Of a DNA stretch of 64,000 nucleotides, positions 24,324 through 33,893 are shown one piece after another. How positions within the stretch are numbered: position 1 is the first letter of the stretch; each line of letters opens with the position of its first letter. The notes under the pieces are model-generated. The model worked only from the letters and a program-made list of their open reading frames with translations, searched no databases and was not told where the DNA came from. The stretch is taken from assembly GCF_017948265.1 (NCBI RefSeq), contig NZ_CP072852.1:1302001-1366000 (forward strand), read 5' to 3'. Source of the stretch: Rhodoferax sp. PAMC 29310 (lineage in GTDB: Bacteria; Pseudomonadota; Gammaproteobacteria; Burkholderiales; Burkholderiaceae_C). Both the position numbers and the translations under genes were made by a program.

Positions 24324-25793
24324 TCATACAGGACTATCAATCCGGATCCAAGTGGTTTTGGTTTCCGTATATTTATCAAAGGCGTGCAATGACTTGTCGC
24401 GTCCAACACCGCTTTGTTTGAATCCACCAAATGGAACGGTAATGTCGTCCTCGTCATATTGGTTCACGTGAACCGTACCGGCACGCAGGGCTCGTGCCAC
24501 GCCGTGTGCCTTGTTGATGTCTCGCGTCCAGACAGCAGCCTGCAAGCCATAGACGGTATCGTTGGCTTGCTGGACAGCTTCCGCCGCATCAGTGAACGTC
24601 ATCACGGAAAGAACCGGCCCAAAGATCTCCTCACGGGCGATCGCCATGCCACCTGTCACTCCATCGAAGATGGTGGGTTGGACATAACAGCCCCCGGTCT
24701 CTCTCAAGGCTTGCTCTCCACCTGCCACCAATCGGGCACCCTCCTTCTTTCCAAGCTCTATGTAGCGCAACACGTTTTCAAGTTGAACCTTGTCCACAAT
24801 CGCGCCCATAACCGTTTCCTTGTCCAGCGGATTGCCAGGTTGGTATTGCGGTATCAGGGCCAGCGCACGCGACATAAACTCATCGCGGATCGACTCCTCA
24901 ACCAGTAAACGAGACGGGGCGTTGCAACTTTCGCCTTGGTTAAAGAAAATACTCCCCACCGCAGCTTCAACCGCGCGATCCAGGTTTGGGCAATCGGCAA
25001 ACACGATATTCGGTGATTTACCGCCCAACTCAGTCCACGCCCGCTTCAGATTGCTTTGGCCCGCCATAACGTGAATTTTCTTGCCAACAGGCGTTGACCC
25101 TGTAAACGCAATGCAGTCAACGTCCATATGGGACGCCAGTGGTGATCCGGCCTCCGGGCCAAAGCCTGGAACCACATTGAACACACCAGCGGGAATACCC
25201 GCTGCCAACGCCAACTCCGCTAATCTCAAGGCCGTCAAGGGAGACTTTTCACTGGGCTTCAAGACCACAGAATTCCCCGACGACAACGCGGGCGCGATCT
25301 TCCATGCCGCCATGATCATGGGGTAGTTCCAGGGAACAATGACACCAACAACACCGACGGGTTCACGAGTAATCAAGGCTAAACCGGTGCTGGGAGTTGG
25401 AGCAATTTCGTCGTAGATTTTGTCAATAGCTTCACCGTACCAGCGAAGGCAATTGGCCGCGCTATTAACGTCCACAGACCGCGAATACTTCACAGGTTTC
25501 CCCATGTCGAGTGTTTCCATCATTGCCAGTTCGTCGCCATGCGCCAGCAACAAATCGGCAAACTTGATCATCGCCCGCTTTCGCTCGGCAGGACTTTTTC
25601 CCCGCCAGCGCCGATCGTCAAAGGCTGCGCGGGCTGACGCAACAGCACTATCGATGTCAGCAACGCCGCAACGCGCGACATCGGTTAGCACCCGTCCATC
25701 TACTGGCGAAATGCATGAAAACGTTTTCTCATCCCGTGCCGCAACGCGCTCACCATTGATAAAAGCCCGTCCATCAAATTTCAATTCGGTCAT
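24324..25793 (-). CDS. puuC: Gamma-glutamyl-gamma-aminobutyraldehyde dehydrogenase
   Basis: NAD(P)-dependent aldehyde dehydrogenase of 489 residues from ATG 25793 (MTELKFDGRAFINGERV); 27 codons upstream are open but unlike the family. It has PWNYPMIMAAWKIAPAL for cofactor binding, ELGGKSPNIVFADC with the general base Glu, and NQGESCNAPSRLLVEE with the catalytic Cys. In the Puu route it oxidises gamma-Glu-aminobutyraldehyde made by PuuB; it may also take aminobutyraldehyde from the aminotransferase next door. It is the last gene of the polyamine cluster, 91 bp after potI. Confidence 0.88.
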   Translation of the reverse strand: MTELKFDGRAFINGERVAARDEKTFSCISPVDGRVLTDVARCGVADIDSAVASARAAFDDRRWRGKSPAERKRAMIKFADLLLAHGDELAMMETLDMGKPVKYSRSVDVNSAANCLRWYGEAIDKIYDEIAPTPSTGLALITREPVGVVGVIVPWNYPMIMAAWKIAPALSSGNSVVLKPSEKSPLTALRLAELALAAGIPAGVFNVVPGFGPEAGSPLASHMDVDCIAFTGSTPVGKKIHVMAGQSNLKRAWTELGGKSPNIVFADCPNLDRAVEAAVGSIFFNQGESCNAPSRLLVEESIRDEFMSRALALIPQYQPGNPLDKETVMGAIVDKVQLENVLRYIELGKKEGARLVAGGEQALRETGGCYVQPTIFDGVTGGMAIAREEIFGPVLSVMTFTDAAEAVQQANDTVYGLQAAVWTRDINKAHGVARALRAGTVHVNQYDEDDITVPFGGFKQSGVGRDKSLHAFDKYTETKTTWIRIDSPV

Positions 25794-25884
25794 ATTCTTC
25801 TTTCTAAATGAGTGGCTGTCTCGGCAATTGCTTTGGCACAGGGCCAAATCAATTGCAGCTTGTGTATGAAACAAGCCAACATGA

Positions 25885-26742
25885 CTAGTGCTTCAAGGCG
25901 GTGAGCTCTGCCCGAGTCGCTGCCGCAATTTCGCGCTCGCGCCGTCGGGTTTGGCGTGCCACCCAAACACTGTAAAAAACAATCACAGTCGTGACTGCAA
26001 TGATTAACAGCGTGGCCGCCGCATAAATAGTCGGGTTAATTCCCCGCCGCGCGTATCCAAAAATAACCTGCGGCAAGGTATTGACCCCTGGCCCGGACAA
26101 AAACTCGGCAATCACCACGTCGTCAAATGACAGGGTGAAGGCCAGCAAGAAGGCAGCGAGGATGGCTTGAAAGATACTCGGAACCGTTATCAAAAAGAAC
26201 ACCTGCAATGGTCGTGCCCCCAAATCCATTGCGGCCTCCTCAATGGAACGATCCATTTCCAAAAGTCGGGACTGAATAACGACCATGCCATAAGCCATTC
26301 CAAGCAGGGTGTGACCAAATATGATGGTGAGCATGCCCCTCTGAGGCCAGCCAAAGAGATTTTGGGCCCCAACCATCAACAACAAAAGCGACAAGCCAAT
26401 CACTACCTCGGGCATCACCAGCGGAGCATTGACCATGCCAGAAAATATGGTCCGCCCCAGAAATCGCCGATATCGCACCAATACAAACGCAGCAAAAGTG
26501 GCCAAAACAGCTGACAAAAAGCCCGTGATCGTGGCCACCTGAAGCGATAGCCAGAACCCGTCAACAATTCGGCTGTCCCTCGTCAAAGCGTCGTACCACC
26601 GCAGAGAAAACCCAGTAAATCGAGCGTCCTGCCGCGTGCTATTGAAAGAGAAAACCACCATGAACAGCAGCGGCAGGTACAAAAAAATGTACACCAAGGC
26701 CATCCATGCCTTACCAACGTTTCTTGAAAAAAAGGACTTCAT
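25885..26742 (-). CDS. potI: Polyamine ABC transporter permease, PotI/PotC type
   Basis: Inner-membrane permease of 285 residues with about six hydrophobic helices. I chose ATG 26742 (MKSFFSRNVGKAWMALVYIF), ten bases after the potH stop, over a longer open frame. The cytoplasmic EAA loop that contacts the ATPase is EEAAMDLGARPLQVFFLITVP. FTLSFDDVVIAEFLSGPG near residue 200 is typical of the PotC/PotI branch. It works with PotH, PotG and PotF to import putrescine or spermidine. Confidence 0.92.
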   Translation of the reverse strand: MKSFFSRNVGKAWMALVYIFLYLPLLFMVVFSFNSTRQDARFTGFSLRWYDALTRDSRIVDGFWLSLQVATITGFLSAVLATFAAFVLVRYRRFLGRTIFSGMVNAPLVMPEVVIGLSLLLLMVGAQNLFGWPQRGMLTIIFGHTLLGMAYGMVVIQSRLLEMDRSIEEAAMDLGARPLQVFFLITVPSIFQAILAAFLLAFTLSFDDVVIAEFLSGPGVNTLPQVIFGYARRGINPTIYAAATLLIIAVTTVIVFYSVWVARQTRRREREIAAATRAELTALKH

Positions 26743-26752
26743 CTTGGATGAC

Positions 26753-27670
26753 TCACTTGTCTTGATCGGCGGAGTCGCCCGAGTAGTGGTAATAGATGGC
26801 GAGTGGCACAACGATCAGCGCAATCATGACAACCGCGAGCGCAGTCGCCCTCGGCCAGTTGTTGCTCGTAAACATCTCATCCCAAACGACCCGACCAATC
26901 ATGATATTTTCTGGTCCCCCCAGAAGTGATGGAATCACGAACTCCCCAACGGACGGGATAAAGACCAGCATGAACCCTGCAATGATGCCGGCCTTGGACA
27001 AGGGAACGGTAACCAACCAGAATGCTTTTAGCGGGGATGCGCCCAAGTCGTACGCTGCTTCAATAAGCCGAAAGTCCATTTTCACTAAATTTGCATACAG
27101 CGGCAAAACCATGAATGGCAAATAGACGTAAGTCATGCCCACCAACATGGAGACATCTGTATAGAGCATCAGAATGGGATGATCCGTGATGCCCAGATAC
27201 ATCAACATCCGGTTCAACACTCCCTGATCAGCCAATATCCCCTTCCAAGCATAGACCCGCAACAAGAATGACGTCCAAAACGGAAGCATGACCATCATCA
27301 GCAACGCGGGGCGCAAACTCGGGGCAGACCGGGCAATAAAGTAGGCAAATGGGTAGCCAATCAGCAAACACAGAACCGCTGTGCACGAGGCGTACCAGAT
27401 AGACCTGACATAGGCCTCGATGAATATGGTTTCGAACAAAACGCCGCCGTCGCCCGCGCGAAAGATCGACCAGTAGTTTTCATATCTCAGATGAAGCATG
27501 CCGGTTTCGGCATCCCACAAGGGCTTGAACGGGGAGATGTCATTGCCCATATCCACAAAGCTGATATAGAGCAGAATCAGGAAGGGCAGGAAGAAGAACA
27601 CGCCCAGCCAAACGTAAGGCACGCCAATCACGAATCGGCGACCTGGCATTGGCAATAGAAATTTGCGCAT
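26753..27670 (-). CDS. potH: Polyamine ABC transporter permease, PotH/PotB type
   Basis: Permease of 305 residues from ATG 27670 (MRKFLLPMPGRRF), ten bases after the potG stop. It has six predicted helices starting with VWLGVFFFLPFLILLYISF, a long periplasmic loop, and the EAA motif IEAAYDLGASPLKAFWLVTVP. FIPSVGEFVIPSLLGGPENIMIG is a conserved PotB/PotH stretch. It pairs with PotI as a heterodimeric channel. Confidence 0.92.
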   Translation of the reverse strand: MRKFLLPMPGRRFVIGVPYVWLGVFFFLPFLILLYISFVDMGNDISPFKPLWDAETGMLHLRYENYWSIFRAGDGGVLFETIFIEAYVRSIWYASCTAVLCLLIGYPFAYFIARSAPSLRPALLMMVMLPFWTSFLLRVYAWKGILADQGVLNRMLMYLGITDHPILMLYTDVSMLVGMTYVYLPFMVLPLYANLVKMDFRLIEAAYDLGASPLKAFWLVTVPLSKAGIIAGFMLVFIPSVGEFVIPSLLGGPENIMIGRVVWDEMFTSNNWPRATALAVVMIALIVVPLAIYYHYSGDSADQDK

Positions 27671-27680
27671 ATTCCAGGCC

Positions 27681-28781
27681 TCAATCACGCAGCACGATGC
27701 CCGCCACGTCGCTCCACCAAAAGAACACATTGTCTTCCCAGGTGATTTGACTCAGATCTTCGCGCGATGTATTGGCCTCGGTGATGCTAACTCTTGTGCC
27801 GTCTTTGGCAATCACGATATAGGTGTTGTACGAGCCCAAATAAGCGATCTCTACTACTTTGCCCGTAAATAGATTCACAGAAACGTCCGGACGCTGTTTG
27901 CTGATCTCCATTTTTTCAGGACGGACCGCAATGGCAACAGGCATGTGAAGGGTTCCGCTGACGCCGTGACCCACCTGAATCTCGCCGATTCCAGTCTCGA
28001 CCGCACAGCGGTTGGCCTCGTCCAAACTAAGTCGCCCCTCAAACAGGTTCACATTGCCAATGAAGCCGGACACAAACCTGTTCGCCGGGTGCTCATAGAC
28101 CGCTTCTGGCGTACCGACTTGCAACACCCGCCCCTTGCTCATGATCGCTATGCGATTGGCCATGGTCATGGCCTCTTGTTGATCGTGCGTCACCATGACG
28201 CACGTCACTCCGACGGTCTCAATAATGTTCACCAGTTCAAACTGGGTTTGCTCGCGCAACTTCTTGTCCAGAGCACCCAGTGGCTCATCCAGTAGCAACA
28301 ACTTAGGCCGCTTGGCCAAGCTTCGGGCGAGCGCCACTCGTTGCTGTTGCCCACCGGAAAGTTGATGCGGTTTACGTTTGGCGAAGGCTGTCAATTGAAC
28401 CAACTCCAGCATTTCTTCGACCCGTTTTTTAATTTCGGCCCTTTGCAGGCCCTCTCGCTTCAACCCGAAGGCAATGTTTTCCCAAATGTCCAGGTGCGGG
28501 AACAAGGCGTAGGACTGAAACATCATGTTGATGGGGCGCTCGTACGGGGGCAGTCCCGCCACATCTTGGCCTCCCAGAAGAATCCGGCCCGAAGTCGGCT
28601 TCTCGAAGCCTGCCAACATACGAAGCAGTGTTGATTTTCCGCAGCCAGAGCTGCCAAGAAGGGCAAAAATTTCACCTTTGCCAATCGACAAAGAAACTTC
28701 GTCCACGGCAACTGCCTCGTCAAAGCGCTTCACCAATCTTTCAGTCACCAAATAGCCAGATTTATCACCAGACTCGGTCAT
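27681..28781 (-). CDS. potG: Polyamine ABC transporter ATP-binding protein
   Basis: ATPase of 366 residues. Walker A is GSSGCGKST (about residue 43), the Q-loop region FQSYALFPHL, the ABC signature LSGGQQQRVALARSLA, Walker B LLLLDEPLGALD and the switch His in VTHDQQEA. The C-terminal third is a TOBE-type regulatory domain, as in PotA/PotG. It drives uptake through PotHI. A terminator-like hairpin separates it from the upstream potF, suggesting lower expression than the binding protein. Confidence 0.95.
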   Translation of the reverse strand: MTESGDKSGYLVTERLVKRFDEAVAVDEVSLSIGKGEIFALLGSSGCGKSTLLRMLAGFEKPTSGRILLGGQDVAGLPPYERPINMMFQSYALFPHLDIWENIAFGLKREGLQRAEIKKRVEEMLELVQLTAFAKRKPHQLSGGQQQRVALARSLAKRPKLLLLDEPLGALDKKLREQTQFELVNIIETVGVTCVMVTHDQQEAMTMANRIAIMSKGRVLQVGTPEAVYEHPANRFVSGFIGNVNLFEGRLSLDEANRCAVETGIGEIQVGHGVSGTLHMPVAIAVRPEKMEISKQRPDVSVNLFTGKVVEIAYLGSYNTYIVIAKDGTRVSITEANTSREDLSQITWEDNVFFWWSDVAGIVLRD

Positions 28782-28807
28782 TCATTAACCTTTTTTCTTG
28801 TTCAACG

Positions 28808-28842
28808 AAAAAAGGCTGCTTATACGTTGTGTACAAACAGCC
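28808..28842 (-). terminator. Intercistronic terminator-like hairpin between potF and potG
   Basis: Minus strand: GGCTG...CAGCC (28842-28838 and 28818-28814), extended imperfectly by TT/AA and TAC/GTA pairs, followed by TTTTTT (28813-28808). It lies 25 bases after the potF stop codon and is likely leaky, since the downstream genes belong to the same transporter. Confidence 0.55.
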
Positions 28843-28866
28843 CTTTGGAGTCACGAAGTCCGAGCC

Positions 28867-30033
28867 TTACTTGCCCTTTTTGAAGCTGTTGTAGGCGTTG
28901 GCCATGGCGCCACGGGCTTCATTGGTGAAGCTGCTTGGGGGAATCATTTTCGCGAAGTACTCAGAATCAACAAAAATGGTCTTGTTGCTGGCGATCTCTG
29001 GCTTGATCTTGTCCAACGCAGCCTTGTTGCCGGTAGGGTAAGTCATGTCGTTGGCCATAGATGCTGCGTTTTCGGGGCGCAGGTAGAAGTCAATGAAGAG
29101 GTGTGCATTATTGGGATGCGTTGCGTCCTTGGTGATTCCCATCGTGTCAAAGAAAATGAGGGCGCCAGTGCTGGGCAACATGGCCTCAATCACATCTTTG
29201 GAGCCGTTCTCTTTGGCGCGGGTTGCTGCAATATTAATATCTCCCGACCAGCCGATGGCAACACAGGCCCGGGCACCGGCCAAATCGTCAATCATGGTGG
29301 AGCTAAACAAGCGAACATCTTTGCGAACTTTGGCCAACATGTCACCTGCTGCCTTGTAATCGGCTGGATCGTTGGAATAAGCATCCTTGCCGATGTAGTG
29401 CAACGCCACAGGAATAATCTCGGTGGGCGTATCCAGGTACGCAATGCCACAAGACTTCAACTTGGACGTGTATTTAGGGTCAAACACCAGGTCCCAAGCA
29501 TTCTCTGGCATGGGCATCTTGCCCAGCGCCTTTTCTACTTTGGTTTTATTGATACCGACGGTCGTAAAACCCCAAGCCCATGGCACCAGGTGCTTGTTCT
29601 CAGGGTCAGCCTTTTGCAAAGTTGCCATGATCGCCGGGTCAAGGTTGGCCAAGTTTGGAATCTTAGACTTATCCAGCGTCTGTAGCATGCCGCCTTCAAT
29701 TTGAGGCTTGGCGAACACCGTGCCTGGCACAACGATGTCGTAGCCCGTGTTGCCGGCTACGAGTTTGGCATGCAAGGCCTCATTAGTCTCAAACGTGTCG
29801 TAATTGACTTTGATGCCAGTCTCGGCTTCAAATGCGGCAATCATGCCCTCTGGAATGTAGTCAGGCCAGTTGTAGATATTGAGAACTTTTTCTTCGGCGT
29901 TCACCGGGGCCGCCATTGGCGCTGTGGCTACTACAGCGGGTGCGGCGGCAGGCATGGGGGCTTCTTCTTTCTTCCCACACCCAGCTAGTACCAAGGCTGA
30001 CAGCGCAAACGGCACCAAATATTTCTTCATCAT
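28867..30033 (-). CDS. potF: Polyamine-binding periplasmic protein
   Basis: Solute receptor of 388 residues. A membrane-anchored form is likely: the signal ends in LVLAGCGKKEE, a lipobox, followed by a long Ala/Pro/Met-rich linker before the binding domain. NIYNWPDYIPEGMIAAFEAETG and LVAGNTGYDIVVPG are classic PotD/PotF features; CVAIGWSGDI and FIDFYLRPENAASMAN follow. I chose ATG 30033, eight bases after AGGAG; an upstream in-frame GTG overlaps the ribosome site. It captures putrescine or spermidine for PotGHI. Confidence 0.9.
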   Translation of the reverse strand: MMKKYLVPFALSALVLAGCGKKEEAPMPAAAPAVVATAPMAAPVNAEEKVLNIYNWPDYIPEGMIAAFEAETGIKVNYDTFETNEALHAKLVAGNTGYDIVVPGTVFAKPQIEGGMLQTLDKSKIPNLANLDPAIMATLQKADPENKHLVPWAWGFTTVGINKTKVEKALGKMPMPENAWDLVFDPKYTSKLKSCGIAYLDTPTEIIPVALHYIGKDAYSNDPADYKAAGDMLAKVRKDVRLFSSTMIDDLAGARACVAIGWSGDINIAATRAKENGSKDVIEAMLPSTGALIFFDTMGITKDATHPNNAHLFIDFYLRPENAASMANDMTYPTGNKAALDKIKPEIASNKTIFVDSEYFAKMIPPSSFTNEARGAMANAYNSFKKGK

Positions 30034-30118
30034 CTCAATCACTCCTATGAACAGGTCAAATTAAAGGTCGTTACAAGTTTAAAGCAGTCAATCGGCACAT
30101 ATCCGAAGGGATCGCACA

Positions 30119-30144
30119 CCAAAGGGCTTAGCGAAGCCCTTTGG
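30119..30144 (-). repeat. Perfect 11-bp hairpin across the aminotransferase stop codon
   Basis: CCAAAGGGCTT/AAGCCCTTTGG (30119-30129 and 30134-30144) with a 4-base loop. The stem contains the last codons and the stop of the aminotransferase gene. There is no T-run after it, so it is more likely an mRNA-stabilising or processing structure than a terminator. Confidence 0.5.
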
Positions 30145-31537
30145 ATTCAAGTTCATCCAAAGTCAAGTCGAGGGCGACACGAATCAAGCCCATCATTTCG
30201 TCAATTTCATTAATGGACACAGTCAGCGGCGGCGCAATGATCATGCGCTCACCCACAGCACGCATGATCAATCCATTTTCGAAGCAGTGCCTTCGGCAGA
30301 TCATGCCGACGCCCACGTCGCTCGCAAAGCGTTCCTTGGTTTCCGAATTTTTCAAAAGTACCAAGCCGGCTACAAGGCCGCAGGACTGAGCTTCGCCCAC
30401 CAAGGGATGATCGTTCAACTCAGCATAGCGCCGGGCAAAATAATCCCCAACTTCGCCGCGAATGCGCTGAGGCAATTGCTCGCGCTCCATGATCTCCAAA
30501 TTCGCCAGGGCAACTGCACAAGCGACGGGATGCCCGCTGTAGGTGTAGCCGTGTTCAAACTCGCCGCCCTTCTCAATCAGTACGTCAGCCACACGATTGC
30601 CCACCATCACCCCACCGAGCGGGATATAGCCGCTCGTCACGGCCTTGGCGAAGGTGATCAAGTCGGGCTTGTAGCCAAACTTTTCGTAGGCAAACCAGTG
30701 CCCCAGACGACCAAACGCGCAGATCACTTCGTCGCTGATCAGGAGAATGTCGTACTTATCGACAATGCGCTGGATTTCCGGCCAATAGGTGTCGGGCGGC
30801 ACAATCACACCGCCTGCGCCTTGCAACGGCTCAGCAATAAAAGCAGCCACCCTGTCGGGCCCGATCGCCAGAATCTTTTGCTCTAGCCACCCCGCTGCTC
30901 GCACTCCAAAGGTCTCAATGCTTTCGCCAGGCAAGCCGTTTTCAAAAAAGTACGGTTGCTCAATGTGCTCGATATTCGGAATGGGCAAGTCCCCTTGAGC
31001 ATGCATACCGCTCATGCCGCCCAACGAGGCTCCTGCCACGGTGCTTCCATGGTAGGAGTTCACCCGGCTGATGATCACCTTGCGCTGTGGCTGCCCCAAA
31101 AGATCCCAGTAACGCCGCACCATACGTAAGTTGGAGTCGTTGCTTTCACTCCCACTGCTGGAGTAAAAAACGTGGTTAAAACTTCGGTCTCCGACTCTGG
31201 GCGCAAGTGAGGCCAACTTGGCTGCCAGTTTCACAGCGGGCTCGTTGGTGGTTTGAAAGAAGCTGTTGTAAAACGGCAGCTTCATCATTTGTTGGTAGGC
31301 CGCCTCTGCCAGCTCTTCGCGACCATAGCCCACACTGACACACCACAATCCACTCATGGCATCAAGCAGCTTTTTGCCCTCGGAATCCCAGACGTAGATG
31401 CCCTCGCCCCTGACAATGATCCGGGCGCCTTGGGATGCCAGATCTTTAAAGTCCGTGAACGGATGCAGGAAATGTGCACTGTCCAAGGCCTGCATTTCCT
31501 GAGTCGTCAAGGGTTTAGTGGCGTCTGATGCGTTCAT
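30128..31537 (-). CDS. spuC: Class III aminotransferase, putrescine/spermidine-pyruvate type
   Basis: PLP enzyme of 469 residues that likely moves the amino group of putrescine or another polyamine to pyruvate. Features: FKDLASQGARIIVRGEGIYVWD, SVGYGREELAEAAY, SSGSESNDSNLRMVRRYW for phosphate binding, NSYHGSTVAGASLGG, LISDEVICAFGRLGHW with the PLP Asp, and TFAKAVTSGYIPLGG with the Schiff-base Lys. The start is uncertain: ATG 31537 is used; a TTG five bases after AGGAG upstream would add a few residues, and a TTG at 31591 would overlap puuA. It offers a route parallel to glutamylation. Confidence 0.85.
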   Translation of the reverse strand: MNASDATKPLTTQEMQALDSAHFLHPFTDFKDLASQGARIIVRGEGIYVWDSEGKKLLDAMSGLWCVSVGYGREELAEAAYQQMMKLPFYNSFFQTTNEPAVKLAAKLASLAPRVGDRSFNHVFYSSSGSESNDSNLRMVRRYWDLLGQPQRKVIISRVNSYHGSTVAGASLGGMSGMHAQGDLPIPNIEHIEQPYFFENGLPGESIETFGVRAAGWLEQKILAIGPDRVAAFIAEPLQGAGGVIVPPDTYWPEIQRIVDKYDILLISDEVICAFGRLGHWFAYEKFGYKPDLITFAKAVTSGYIPLGGVMVGNRVADVLIEKGGEFEHGYTYSGHPVACAVALANLEIMEREQLPQRIRGEVGDYFARRYAELNDHPLVGEAQSCGLVAGLVLLKNSETKERFASDVGVGMICRRHCFENGLIMRAVGERMIIAPPLTVSINEIDEMMGLIRVALDLTLDELESKGLR

Positions 31538-31587
31538 GTCGTTCACCGGCGCAATTGCGGCCAAGAAGTCTCCTACGATGGTATCGA

Positions 31588-32955
31588 TCAAACGTGAAGC
31601 AACAAATGCTCACGCTCCCATGGAGAAATGACCTTCATGAACTCGTCAAACTCCAATTCTTTGATCTCAAGGTAGACCGTGATGAATTCCTTGCCCAGCA
31701 CATCATGCAAATCTGAATCGCGTCGCAGCCAGTCCAACGACTCGCCCAGACTGCGTGGCAGCGCATAGGGCGCCAAATAGGCATCACCTTTCATGGCTTG
31801 CTTGGGCTTGATCTTGTTTTTCATGCCCAGATAACCGCACGCCAGCGTCATGGCCATGGCGATATACGGGTTGGCATCAGCACCAATCACCCGGTTTTCA
31901 ACTCGTCGCGCAGCCGGTGAAGATATGGGTGAGCGGATGCCAACCGTACGATTGTCATAACCCCATTCGATATTGATCGGCGCGGCCGAGTTGCGGGCCA
32001 AACGCCGGTAACTGTTCACATAGGGCGCCACCAGCGCCATGGAGGTTGGAATGTAGCGCTGCAAGCCACCGATGTAGTGCAGAAAAGTCTCAGACGGTGT
32101 GCCGTCTTCATTGCTGAACACATTTTGACCGGTGGCAACGTTCAGCAAACTCTGATGAACATGCATAGCACTGCCTGGCTCACCGGCAATCGGTTTGGCC
32201 ATGAAGGTGGCATACATGTCATGACGTAGAGCCGCTTCACGAACTGTGCGCTTAAAGAAAAACACCTCATCTGCCAACCCCATCGGTTCAGCATGGAAGA
32301 AGTTGATCTCCATTTGGCCAGCGCCGATTTCGTGAATCAGCGTGTCAACATTCAACTCCATCTTGTCGCAATAGTCGTAGATCTCTTCAAACAAGGGGTC
32401 AAATTCGTTCACCGCATCAATGCTGTAAGCCTGTCGTGAGGTCTCGGCTCGACCGCTTCGACCAATGGGCGGCCGCAGCAAAGTATTTGGATCGGTGTTG
32501 CGCGCTGTCAGGTAAAACTCAAGTTCGGGAGCCACGATAGGCTGAAGCCCCTCGTCGGCAAAAAGCTTGCAAACCTTGCGCAACACCGAGCGAGGTGCAA
32601 AGGGAACAAGGTTGCCGTTGTGATCAAAGCAATCGTGAATGACTTGAGCGGTCGGGTCAGATGCCCAAGGGACAATCCGGACCGATGAAGGGTCGGGGCG
32701 CAGTTGCATGTCCTTGTCGGTTGGATCGATGACGTCGTAGTACGGGCCACTTTCTGGCACCTCCCCCGTCACGCCCAAGGCCACGACCGATTGAGGCAAA
32801 CGCATACCCCGATCTTCAGTGAACTTCGCTCGGGGCAGAATTTTTCCGCGGGCAACGCCGGTCAAGTCAGGTACGAGGCACTCAATCTCCGTCACCCTGC
32901 GTTCATTGAGCCACTGCTCAAGGTCGTTGAAATTCATGGCTTTTTTTTCACTCAT
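31588..32955 (-). CDS. puuA: Glutamine synthetase-like gamma-glutamylputrescine synthetase
   Basis: ATP-dependent ligase of 455 residues, joining glutamate to putrescine in the Puu pathway. The N-terminal beta-Grasp part begins with LEQWLNERRVTEIECLVPDLTGVARGK. The catalytic domain has APELEFYL, the GAGQMEINF metal-ligand region, GSAMHVHQSL, and the Arg-rich NIEWGYDNRTVGIRSP. ATG 32955 follows GGAG at six bases. The family also includes other glutamate-amine ligases; the puuD and puuB neighbours make the polyamine role most likely. Confidence 0.88.
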   Translation of the reverse strand: MSEKKAMNFNDLEQWLNERRVTEIECLVPDLTGVARGKILPRAKFTEDRGMRLPQSVVALGVTGEVPESGPYYDVIDPTDKDMQLRPDPSSVRIVPWASDPTAQVIHDCFDHNGNLVPFAPRSVLRKVCKLFADEGLQPIVAPELEFYLTARNTDPNTLLRPPIGRSGRAETSRQAYSIDAVNEFDPLFEEIYDYCDKMELNVDTLIHEIGAGQMEINFFHAEPMGLADEVFFFKRTVREAALRHDMYATFMAKPIAGEPGSAMHVHQSLLNVATGQNVFSNEDGTPSETFLHYIGGLQRYIPTSMALVAPYVNSYRRLARNSAAPINIEWGYDNRTVGIRSPISSPAARRVENRVIGADANPYIAMAMTLACGYLGMKNKIKPKQAMKGDAYLAPYALPRSLGESLDWLRRDSDLHDVLGKEFITVYLEIKELEFDEFMKVISPWEREHLLLHV

Positions 32956-32993
32956 CCAATGCTCCAAATTACTTGATTCAACTCATACCAAAA

Positions 32994-33764
32994 TCAGACC
33001 ATCCGCGCGCGATTCCGGGCGCGGCAGGCCTCACCAAAACGCCTAAAAATTTCCAAATAAAACGGCGTGTCCATGCATTTCCACTCGGGATGCCATTGCA
33101 CACCCAATGTGAACGCGCCCGCGCCTTCTACCTCAAATGCCTCGACGAGCCCATCGGGAGCCACTGCAAGTGTACGCAGACCCGCAGCCAATTGATTGAT
33201 GCCTTGAGTATGCAGTGAGTTCACCCAGACAGACCCAGCACCCGCACACTCAGCCAATAACGAGTCCTTGGTCAGGAACAACTCATGGCGGGGCGCGTAC
33301 TGCTGCTCAGTTGTCTCAACTGCCAACTCTCGATGGTCCGCCATGCCCGGCTGCCTGTGCACATGCTGGTGCAAAGTGCCTCCCATCGCGACGTTTATTT
33401 CCTGAAAACCACGACACAAACCGAGCAAGGGCACTTGGTTATCAACGCAAGCTCGCACCAATTTCAGTGTCAGGGCGTCCCGATCCATATCCAGTTGCAT
33501 GTTGGAGTCGGAAATCTCCTCGTTGAATTGGGAGGGATGCACATTGGAGGGCGACCCTGTCAGCATGACGCCGTCGACGATGTCAAGCAGGGCAGGCATA
33601 TCCTGTCCATCGGCCAAAGGAAATAACACCGGCTGAACTGCTGCGGCATCGCGCGCCGCTCTGGCATATTTATCGCCAAGTATCAAATATGGTTTCTGGT
33701 GCGGGGCGTTGCCCAAAAACCGGTGATCCATTGGCAGCCAAACCAGGTATGGTGACTGTGTCAT
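32994..33764 (-). CDS. puuD: Gamma-glutamyl-gamma-aminobutyrate hydrolase
   Basis: Class I glutamine amidotransferase-like hydrolase of 256 residues that frees GABA from gamma-Glu-GABA. The catalytic Cys sits in PLLGLCRGFQEINVAMGG, the His in LGVQWHPEW with the Glu close behind, and DGVMLTGSPSNVHP forms the oxyanion region. The start at 33764 has GGAGG five bases upstream. It lies 38 bp before puuA in the same operon. Confidence 0.92.
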   Translation of the reverse strand: MTQSPYLVWLPMDHRFLGNAPHQKPYLILGDKYARAARDAAAVQPVLFPLADGQDMPALLDIVDGVMLTGSPSNVHPSQFNEEISDSNMQLDMDRDALTLKLVRACVDNQVPLLGLCRGFQEINVAMGGTLHQHVHRQPGMADHRELAVETTEQQYAPRHELFLTKDSLLAECAGAGSVWVNSLHTQGINQLAAGLRTLAVAPDGLVEAFEVEGAGAFTLGVQWHPEWKCMDTPFYLEIFRRFGEACRARNRARMV

Positions 33765-33893
33765 GACGTCCTCCGCGATAAATTTGGCGCGCCAAAGACC
33801 GATGCCTTGTGGCTGATGTGCAAGCATACCCTCGCTCTGTGCTGCGAACCGTCTGCGCTGTCAAATTTCGCCCACAAACCAACTACATCCTAT

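Noticed and set aside
24206..24457. 83-codon minus-strand frame at the end of puuC
   Set aside because: Half of it overlaps puuC in another frame and it has no recognisable motif.
28798..29685. 295-codon plus-strand frame opposite potF
   Set aside because: Antisense shadow; potF is intact with lipobox and binding-protein motifs.
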